Below, piece by piece: positions 58,142-64,000 of a stretch of DNA of 64,000 bases. The notes under the pieces are model-generated. The model was given only the letters and a program-made list of their open reading frames with translations, did no database searches and had not been told where the DNA came from. The position numbers were made by a program, and so were the translations under genes. Every line of letters starts with the position of its first letter. Position 1 is the first letter of the stretch. Origin of the DNA: Verrucomicrobiota bacterium (lineage in GTDB: Bacteria > Verrucomicrobiota > Kiritimatiellia > CAIVKH01). The DNA lies in assembly GCA_024233345.1 (NCBI GenBank), contig JACKPT010000001.1, positions 248,001 to 312,000 of the forward strand, in the 5' to 3' direction.

Positions 58142-59199
58142 AGTCCCCGCTGCAAGTCCGGTACTTTCGCGGCCTTATCCGGCTGATCTTTCTGATGTTC
58201 GGGCTGTATGCCTTGATCCTGCTTGGATTCAACCTGGTCGAATGGCGCGAGCACGCCGCGCCATTGGCCGAGGAGGCGGGAGAGTTTCTGATCCTGTTGG
58301 TGTTGATGCTGTTCTCGATTCCCCTGATCCTTATTGCCGCCTGGCGCATTGCCGGACAACTCCTCGAACCCTTGCAGTCGGTAGTGTCCACCGCCGAACG
58401 CATTCGCGAGGGCAATCTCGATGAGCGGATTCCATTGGGACCGGATCGTGATGAACTGACCCGGCTCTCGGTGACCATCAACCATGCCTTTGACTCCTAC
58501 TCCGGCGCGATGAACCGCCTGGAGCGATTCAGTGCGGATGCCTCGCACCAGCTCCGCACCCCCCTCGCGGCCATCCGTGCCACAGCGGATATCGGGCTCC
58601 AGCAGGAGCGGTCGCCCGAGGAATACCGGGATGCCATGGGCGCCATTCTTGAACAGTCCGGGCGGCTTCAACACACCGTGGACCAACTGCTTTTGATGGC
58701 GCGCATGGATTCATCGCTGCGCCAGCGGATGCAGTCGGTGAATCTGGCTGACCACCTTGCCGAATGGATTGCGGAAATGGCTCCCCTGGCCGCTGACCGG
58801 GGGATCACCCTGACGGGGGAGGGGTTGGATTATCCGGGGTGGATCTTCGGTGACTCCACCCTGCTCCGGGAGGTCTTCCATAACCTGTTGAACAATGCCA
58901 TGAACGCGATCCCTCGGGAGGGGACCATTCGCATGTCCCTCAAGCCCGCCGAACCGGGGTGGCTCAACTGGCTTACCGAAGATTCCGGCCCCGGGATTTC
59001 CCCTGCGGATCGGGAGCGGATCCTCGACCGCTTCTACCGCGGCGCCACCGGTGCTGGTTCCGGCTCCGGACTCGGTCTGGCCATCGTCAAGGACATCCTC
59101 GCCCTCCACCAGGGGGACATCTTCGTAGACCCCAACTCACCACTCGGGGGGGCCTCGATCCGGATTCGCCTCCCGCTCGAAAAAACACGGGAGGCATAG
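58138..59199 (+). CDS. Sensor histidine kinase
   Basis: A 353-residue membrane kinase. Two TM helices (LIFLMFGLYALILLGFNL and FLILLVLMLFSIPLILIAAW) are separated by a very short external loop of about 20 residues, so it probably senses within or near the membrane. HAMP follows, then H137 in DASHQLRTPLAAIRA and the ATP domain with HNLLNNAMNAIP, DSGPGISPADRERI, GSGSGLGLAIVKDILALHQG. Partner of the upstream regulator. The signal is unknown. Confidence 0.95.
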   Translation: MKSPLQVRYFRGLIRLIFLMFGLYALILLGFNLVEWREHAAPLAEEAGEFLILLVLMLFSIPLILIAAWRIAGQLLEPLQSVVSTAERIREGNLDERIPLGPDRDELTRLSVTINHAFDSYSGAMNRLERFSADASHQLRTPLAAIRATADIGLQQERSPEEYRDAMGAILEQSGRLQHTVDQLLLMARMDSSLRQRMQSVNLADHLAEWIAEMAPLAADRGITLTGEGLDYPGWIFGDSTLLREVFHNLLNNAMNAIPREGTIRMSLKPAEPGWLNWLTEDSGPGISPADRERILDRFYRGATGAGSGSGLGLAIVKDILALHQGDIFVDPNSPLGGASIRIRLPLEKTREA

Positions 59200-59216
59200 C
59201 CGAAACCATGCCTCCC
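59189..59216. terminator. Inverted repeat after the two-component operon
   Basis: GGGAGGCAT and ATGCCTCCC (perfect 9-bp arms, 10-base loop) overlap the kinase stop codon. There is no T-run, so if it terminates it is not a classical intrinsic terminator. Confidence 0.4.
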
Positions 59217-59332
59217 ATGCCCTCCTTGGCGCTTCCGGTAAACCGGAATCACACAATCCGCTTAAAATCTATAGGGATGGTGGTGATTAAGGGGCGGGGT
59301 GTCAAGCACAAAAGAGTACTGATATCATGCGG

Positions 59333-60499
59333 TCAATAGGTATGGATGCTGGGGTCGATATGCTCGGCCCAGGCGAGAACCCCGCCATCGAGATTCCGAA
59401 CCTTGGCAAAGCCGTGGTGGAGGAGAATGTTGACCGCGTTTTGGCTACGTCCTCCCATTCGGCAATACACCACAATGTCCTGTTCGGGATCAAGCTGGTC
59501 AAGCGAGTCGGCCAATTGCCCGAGTGGAATCACCCGGTCGGTGCCGGGGATGGAGCAGATAGCCACCTCGAATGCCTCGCGGACATCGAGTAGAAAGAGT
59601 GGTTCCCCCCGCTCCCGGGCGGCTTTGAATTCATGAACATTCATGGCATGTGGCTCCTGTTGAGGGGCGGTGTTTTGGCATAACCGGCCAGGGGAACTCA
59701 AGGTTCTAATCGTGGGGTGGTCGCCACAAACCGGACAATCGGTATTGCGGTCAAAAGACAGGACACGCGTGGCCATGGAAAGCGCATCCAACATCCACAA
59801 GCGTCCCTTCAAGGCGGTTCCAATCCCGGTCAGGACTTTGATCGCTTCCGTGGCCTGGGCGGTTCCAATGAATCCCGGTAAGACGCCCAGCACGCCGCCC
59901 GCCGCACAATCCGGAATGCTGCCAGGTTCGGGCGGCTCTGGATAGAGGCACCGGTAGCAAGGGCCTCCCTCATAATGAAGCACCGACACCTGGCCCTCAT
60001 ATCGAAAGACACTGCCGTAAATCAGCGGCTTGCCCGCGAGAACGCAGGCATCGTTGACCAGATACCGGGTGGGGAAATTGTCGCTGCCATCAATGACCAG
60101 ATCACTCGCTTCGACCAGGGCCAGTGCATTGTCGGCATCCAGGGCGCAGGGATGGGTTTCCAGGCGCAGGTCGGCATTGAGCGCCCCCAGTGTCCTGGCC
60201 GCCACCGTCACCTTGAGCGCTCCGCAATCGGCTTCCCGGTAGAGAATTTGCCGCTGCAGGTTGGACTGGTCGACGGTATCGGGATCGACAAGAATCAGTT
60301 CACCGATACCAGCCGCTGCGAGATACTGGGCACATGGGCAACCCAGGCCTCCCATACCGACAATCAGGACCCTCGCCTGACCCAGTTGCGCTTGCGTGGC
60401 TTCGGAAAAATCCGGGAGGCTCAGGTGCCGCAGGTAACGGTGGCGGCCTTCCCCGGATCGGGGCGTTGGCGATGGCGGGGTGACCGCATGATTACTCAT
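59333..60499 (-). CDS. E1-like adenylyltransferase (ThiF/MoeB family) with C-terminal rhodanese domain
   Basis: A 388-residue MoeZ/MoeBR-type fusion. N-terminal RYLRHLSLPDF, the ATP-binding GMGGLGCPCAQYLAAAGIG and DSNLQRQ-type DQSNLQRQILYRE are the E1 hallmarks. A catalytic-Cys region follows (DCAAGGVLGVLPG), with CxxC zinc pairs in CYRCLYP and CPVCG. The rhodanese domain (from about residue 285) has FLLDVREAFE and the active-site YCRMGGRS. Such proteins adenylate and sulfur-load a ubiquitin-like carrier for cofactor or Cys synthesis. The putative carrier gene overlaps its start by eight bases. Confidence 0.92.
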   Translation of the reverse strand: MSNHAVTPPSPTPRSGEGRHRYLRHLSLPDFSEATQAQLGQARVLIVGMGGLGCPCAQYLAAAGIGELILVDPDTVDQSNLQRQILYREADCGALKVTVAARTLGALNADLRLETHPCALDADNALALVEASDLVIDGSDNFPTRYLVNDACVLAGKPLIYGSVFRYEGQVSVLHYEGGPCYRCLYPEPPEPGSIPDCAAGGVLGVLPGFIGTAQATEAIKVLTGIGTALKGRLWMLDALSMATRVLSFDRNTDCPVCGDHPTIRTLSSPGRLCQNTAPQQEPHAMNVHEFKAARERGEPLFLLDVREAFEVAICSIPGTDRVIPLGQLADSLDQLDPEQDIVVYCRMGGRSQNAVNILLHHGFAKVRNLDGGVLAWAEHIDPSIHTY

Positions 60500-60773
60500 C
60501 CCACAAGGTCTCCGGGATCACCACCACGAGATCACCATCGAACAGCCGGGTATCCATCTGGTGCAGATACCGGCTGTCAATGCCATTCACAAACCAGCGG
60601 ATCTGGGGGCGGGATCCTCCATCATCCGCCCACAATCGACCGGCGAGGGCGGGCCACTGGTGCGCCACGGACCCGCGCATTTCGCGCAGGCTTTTCGCGT
60701 CGTCGATCCGTAGACCGGGATCGCATCCGATCCCGGCCGCGACCCGGGGAGGGATCTGGAGTTGAATGGTCAA
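60492..60773 (-). CDS. MoaD/ThiS-like ubiquitin-fold protein lacking the C-terminal Gly-Gly
   Basis: A 93-residue protein. Strand order and motifs fit the small sulfur carriers: TIQLQIPPRV start, a SLREMRGSVAHQWPAL helix, IRWFVNGIDSRYLHQMDTRLFDGDLVVVIPE end, as in MoaD's 'D.V.f.P'. The family's terminal GG, where sulfur is attached, is absent; the protein ends ETLWDE. It overlaps both neighbours: four bases with the LysM gene and eight with the E1-rhodanese. So gene context says carrier, but the missing GG argues against a classical thiocarboxylate. Confidence 0.75.
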   Translation of the reverse strand: MTIQLQIPPRVAAGIGCDPGLRIDDAKSLREMRGSVAHQWPALAGRLWADDGGSRPQIRWFVNGIDSRYLHQMDTRLFDGDLVVVIPETLWDE

Positions 60774-61351
60774 CGGGCGGGAATAAACAGTTTTTGGCCG
60801 ACCCGTAGCTGGTCCGGGCTGCTCAGGTTGCTCGCCTCGACAATATCGCTGACCCGCACCCCGTAGGCCGTGGCGATCGCCGACAGGGTTTCCCCTGCCT
60901 GCACGACATGTTCATAGCCCTCGCCGGAAAAACTCCGGGTGGAGGCGGGGCGCGAGCGCGACTGACTCTGTTGGGCGGCCAGCAGGGCGGAAATCTGCCG
61001 GCTCAATTCGTCCACCATTTGCTTTTTGTCGGCCTGGCGGGCGGCATCCACCGACCCGATCCGGCGGTTCAGGTCTTCCAGTGCGGTATTCAGGCCATCG
61101 AGCTGCCCCTGGATCACACGCGATTGGGTCGTGCCCGAGCTGTTCAGGTCCTGCCGAAGCCGGTAGACTTCCTGTTCGAGGGTCTCGGTCTTGGCCTTCA
61201 GAATACGAATGCTCTCCTGATAATAGAGCATATCCTGCCGGGCCTGCTCCGCGGCAATCTGTTGGTCGCGAGGATTGACCAGGCAGCCACTGGTGCCCAA
61301 GGCCACCCCCAGCAGCAGGGCCATACCTGCCATTCTATTGAGTCGGTTCAT
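60770..61351 (-). CDS. LysM-domain lipoprotein with coiled coil
   Basis: A 193-residue protein. The signal peptide ends in the lipobox LGTSGC. A coiled-coil region follows (ESIRILKAKTETLEQEVYRL to SVDAARQADKKQMVDELSRQ), then a Ser/Arg linker and a single C-terminal LysM (HVVQAGETLSAIATAYGVRV, DIVEASNLSSPDQLRVGQKLFIP). It should tether the outer membrane or periplasmic side to peptidoglycan. The ATG at 61351 follows AAGGAG. Its stop overlaps the ubiquitin-like gene start, an odd pairing of an envelope protein with sulfur-carrier genes. Confidence 0.88.
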   Translation of the reverse strand: MNRLNRMAGMALLLGVALGTSGCLVNPRDQQIAAEQARQDMLYYQESIRILKAKTETLEQEVYRLRQDLNSSGTTQSRVIQGQLDGLNTALEDLNRRIGSVDAARQADKKQMVDELSRQISALLAAQQSQSRSRPASTRSFSGEGYEHVVQAGETLSAIATAYGVRVSDIVEASNLSSPDQLRVGQKLFIPAR

Positions 61352-61467
61352 GGAAATACTCCTTATCGTGAAATCGTTAATACAGTAGACTATGGCCGTA
61401 GCGATGAAAAGCAATTCACAGCCTGGGTGGGTCGGGAGATTTTTTCCTCCCGGAAAGGAATGAATCC

Positions 61468-62787
61468 ATGCACAACGATCTATTGATTTACAATGGCCTG
61501 GTCTGGCCTTCGGCGGATGATCAACCGATTCCCGATGGCTCGGTGCTCATCCAGGATGGCCGGATTGCCAAGGTCGGGCGGTTCAAGGCCAGGGCCAAAA
61601 CCATGATTGATGCCGACGGCTGCCTGGTCATGCCGGGATTGATCCAGGGGCACATCCATTTTTGTCAGACCCTGTTCAAAGGGTGTGCTGAGGATCTCCA
61701 GCTGCTGCCCTGGCTCAAAAAGTATATCTGGCCACTCGAGGCGGCCCATGATCCGGATTCCCTGCATGCGTCCGCGCTGCTGACTGCGGCTGAGCTGATC
61801 AAGGGGGGGACCACCGCGTTCCTGTCCATCGAGACCGTCCGCCATACCGAGGCGGTGTTCCGGGCCGTGGACCAGGCCGGGTTGATGGGAGCGATCGGCC
61901 ACTGTCTGATGGATGAAACCGGAGGCTACCGGCCGCTGTCGGTGTCCAATGAAGATGCCCTCGCTGAATGCGATGTGTTGCTGGATCACTGGGGCGATCA
62001 TGCCCGGCTGAAACTCGCGGTCGCCCCCCGGTTTGCCCTGAGCTGTTCCGAGGCCAATATGCGGGAGGCATCCGGGTATGCCCGCGATCGGGGATTGCTT
62101 CTACACACCCATGCCTCAGAGCAGGTCGAAGAGGTGAATCTGGTGCGGGAGATTACCGGCATGGACAACATCGATTACCTGAACACGGTCGGCCTTACCG
62201 GCCCGGATGTCGGGCTGGCCCACTGCGTCCATACCACCGATGCCGAACGGGCCTTGCTGAAAGAAAGCGAGTCCCATGTATTGCATTGTCCCTCCGCCAA
62301 CATGAAACTCGGTTCGGGCATTGCCCCGATCCGCGAGTATCTCGACCTCGGCATCCGGGTTGCGATTGGTGCGGATGGTGCCCCTTGCAACAACCGGCTC
62401 GATCAATTGATGGAAATGCGCGAAGCGGGCATGCTCCAGAAGGTCCGGCTCGGGGCTGAACACGGAATCACCGCACAGGAAGTGGTGCGCATGGCCACCC
62501 TGGGCGGAGCCAAACTCCTCGGGTGGGAACAGGAGATGGGATCGCTGACCCCGGGGAAGCGCGCCAACCTGATTCTGGTCGACCAGTCCGACTGGCCGGT
62601 CCTGCCTTCTTCCGATCCCGCCACCAATGTGGTTTATGGCAACTGTTCACGCGATGTGGTCATGACCATGGTGGATGGTGAAATTCTCTATGAGAATGGA
62701 GAACTGACCCGGATCGATGAAGAAGCCCTCCGGGCCACGGTACGGAAACAGCGCAAGCTGCTCTTCGAGCGCGCGGGGATTGCCTAG
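61468..62787 (+). CDS. Amidohydrolase of the ATZ/TRZ/MtaD (SAH/MTA deaminase) family
   Basis: A 439-residue metal-dependent deaminase-type protein. The metal HxH is GHIHFCQTLFKG (normally HTH). LLLHTHASEQVEEV supplies substrate and metal His/Glu, LAHCVHTTDAE the next His, and AIGADGAPCNNRLDQ the metal Asp. The MPGLIQGHIH and GSLTPGKRANLILVD boundaries are standard. Members deaminate adenosine derivatives (SAH, MTA), guanine or hydrolyse s-triazines; this subgroup is closest to 5'-methylthioadenosine/SAH deaminase. The start follows AAGGAAT. Confidence 0.88.
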   Translation: MHNDLLIYNGLVWPSADDQPIPDGSVLIQDGRIAKVGRFKARAKTMIDADGCLVMPGLIQGHIHFCQTLFKGCAEDLQLLPWLKKYIWPLEAAHDPDSLHASALLTAAELIKGGTTAFLSIETVRHTEAVFRAVDQAGLMGAIGHCLMDETGGYRPLSVSNEDALAECDVLLDHWGDHARLKLAVAPRFALSCSEANMREASGYARDRGLLLHTHASEQVEEVNLVREITGMDNIDYLNTVGLTGPDVGLAHCVHTTDAERALLKESESHVLHCPSANMKLGSGIAPIREYLDLGIRVAIGADGAPCNNRLDQLMEMREAGMLQKVRLGAEHGITAQEVVRMATLGGAKLLGWEQEMGSLTPGKRANLILVDQSDWPVLPSSDPATNVVYGNCSRDVVMTMVDGEILYENGELTRIDEEALRATVRKQRKLLFERAGIA

Positions 62788-62800
62788 ACCATGAGCTGCC

Positions 62801-64000
62801 ATGACACCTGAGCGCATCTGGCTGGATCCGGGGGCGCCATTGGCCGAGGTGGTGGCCCGCCGGTTGTTGGCTGGACGGTCGCGTCCTTACGATTTCCGAT
62901 CCACCCTGATTGTGGTGCCCACGCTCAATGCGGGGCGCCGGTTGCGGTATGCCCTGGCCCGATTCGCGGCCGAGTCCGGAGCCGGTGTGCTGACCGGACC
63001 GGTGGTTACCCCGGTTCAGTCCATGACGCTGGATGTCAACCGGGCCGGGATTGCCGACCCCCAGCAATCCATCGCGGCATGGGTCACAGTGTTGGAGAAA
63101 ATTGCCATCGAAAACTTTTCCGGTTTGTTCCCGCTCCCTGCCGCTCGCCGGGATCCGGCTTGGACCTTGAAGACCGGGAAGCTGCTCCAGCAATTGAGAC
63201 GCACGCTCGCTGAGGGCGGATGGCGTCCTGCCGATCTGGTCGATCTGGAATCTCTTCCTCTCTCTGAAAAGCGCCGATGGGAGGATGTATCCGCACTGGA
63301 GAGACTGTACCTTGCCGCCCTGACCACGCATGGGCTGGCCGATGATATTGCGGTGCTGTTACGCCACGCGGAAGAAGCCATTCCCCCTGCCGGGATTCAG
63401 CGGGTGGTGTTGGCCGGGGTTCCCGATCCTGCTCCGGTGAGCATTCGCGGTTGGACCGCCTGGCCGGAGACTCTGGCTTGCGAGGTGTTGATCCCGTGGA
63501 CGGCTGATCAAGCGGATGCCTTTGATGACTGGGGGCGTCCCCGGGTTTCGGTGTGGACGGAGACTCCGCTGACCTGGGGTACCGCTGCTCCCTGTGAACT
63601 GGTTCCCACCGCCCATGATGTGACCGACCAGGTCGCGGCATGGTTGGATTCCGCAGGCGATTCGTTTGCCCTCGGTGTCCCGGAGTCCCGCCTCATGGAA
63701 CCCGTGCTCGCGGGCGCGGCCCTCGCGGGTGTCGACGCCTATGACCCCGGCGGAACTCCGGTGCACCGGCATGCCGTTGGACGATTGATCGAGACCCTGT
63801 TGGATTGGTATCGCGAGGGCTCGTTGGACGAAGGGCTCCATCTGCTCCGTCATCACGATGTCGCACAATGGATGGTGCGGGAGACCGGTGTTGAACTCGA
63901 TCGGGTGATGCGTGAGTGGGATCAGTATATCGAATCCCATTTACCCACTGGGTGGCGCGAACTAACCGAGGGGGTGAAACAACGAGCTGCCCGCTATGCG
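62801..64000 (+). CDS. AddB-like helicase/nuclease family protein, N-terminal part (3' end outside window)
   Basis: An ATG at 62801, 14 bp beyond the amidohydrolase stop, opens 400 codons without a stop up to the window edge. It starts MTPERIWLDPGAPLAEVV and contains RSTLIVVPTLNAGRRLRYAL and GVLTGPVVTPVQSM. This fits the N-terminal region of AddB-like / PD-(D/E)XK nuclease family proteins that replace RecBCD in many PVC bacteria, where the P-loop is degenerate. The nuclease domain would lie beyond the window. The call rests on general resemblance and length. The overlapping minus-strand frames are shadows. Confidence 0.6.
   Translation, partial: MTPERIWLDPGAPLAEVVARRLLAGRSRPYDFRSTLIVVPTLNAGRRLRYALARFAAESGAGVLTGPVVTPVQSMTLDVNRAGIADPQQSIAAWVTVLEKIAIENFSGLFPLPAARRDPAWTLKTGKLLQQLRRTLAEGGWRPADLVDLESLPLSEKRRWEDVSALERLYLAALTTHGLADDIAVLLRHAEEAIPPAGIQRVVLAGVPDPAPVSIRGWTAWPETLACEVLIPWTADQADAFDDWGRPRVSVWTETPLTWGTAAPCELVPTAHDVTDQVAAWLDSAGDSFALGVPESRLMEPVLAGAALAGVDAYDPGGTPVHRHAVGRLIETLLDWYREGSLDEGLHLLRHHDVAQWMVRETGVELDRVMREWDQYIESHLPTGWRELTEGVKQRAARYA

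Noticed and set aside
1..64000. tRNA, rRNA or riboswitch genes
   Set aside because: Reading intergenic regions on both strands, I found no cloverleaf-like arm sets, rRNA conserved words or recognisable riboswitch cores. A covariance-model scan would be needed to exclude them fully.

Overview
Organism. The 64 kb reads as chromosomal DNA of a high-GC Gram-negative bacterium of the PVC superphylum, most likely Kiritimatiellae, Lentisphaerae or Verrucomicrobia. This is inferred from content: a V/A-type ATPase operon with the DUF2764 gene, bactofilins, a GH57-containing giant secreted amylase with thrombospondin-type-3 repeats, a histone-H1-like DUF2934 protein, a pseudopilin-like protein and REP-type transposases. 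No rRNA or tRNA gene was seen.

Layout. (1) 1-4 kb: the end of hisA, a DUF6498 membrane protein and a secreted GH13 enzyme. (2) 4-11.7 kb, minus strand: a ~2535-residue secreted protein joining GH13, Ca-binding repeats and a GH57-like domain. A LacI-type operator cluster overlaps its predicted promoter. (3) 12.3-16.9 kb, minus strand: sugar-nucleotide genes (ugd, gmd, a GDP-deoxymannose reductase, a TIM-barrel isomerase) with rpsU in the middle on its own promoter and terminator. (4) 17.2-25.5 kb: housekeeping and envelope genes (transglycosylase, membrane proteins, argS, two bactofilins, a MurC-like ligase, a MATE transporter).

(5) 25.5-41 kb is an accessory island. It starts after the MATE gene and contains a second, 5'-truncated copy of the MATE 3' end at 30.8 kb. 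Between the two MATE copies lies a four-gene minus-strand module: a GHKL ATPase fused to a PD-(D/E)XK-like nuclease, a ParA ATPase, a small coiled-coil protein and a TIR-like (PF10137-type) protein. This is the best candidate for an undescribed system, probably antiphage. Imperfect hairpins with bulged bases sit at its gene junctions and look attC-like but non-canonical. Beyond it come three toxin-antitoxin pairs (VapBC, HigBA, HicBA), a GFA-family protein, a G-rich repeat, a Y1 transposase with a 681-bp tandem duplication, a group II intron whose maturase frame is broken by a short repeat, a pseudopilin-like gene, a tyrosine recombinase and a WYL remnant.

(6) 41.2-48.4 kb: the V/A-type ATPase operon (E, DUF2764, A, B, D, I, K). 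(7) 48.5-56.8 kb: a DUF4282 protein, then gap-pgk-tpiA-secG running into an oligopeptide ABC transporter (binding protein and two permeases, no ATPase). (8) 57-64 kb: a half-size EamA transporter, a two-component system, a minus-strand LysM lipoprotein / ubiquitin-like / E1-rhodanese operon, an amidohydrolase and the start of an AddB-like nuclease-helicase gene that runs off the window.

All functional calls come from reading motifs and recalled family signatures; no database search was run.
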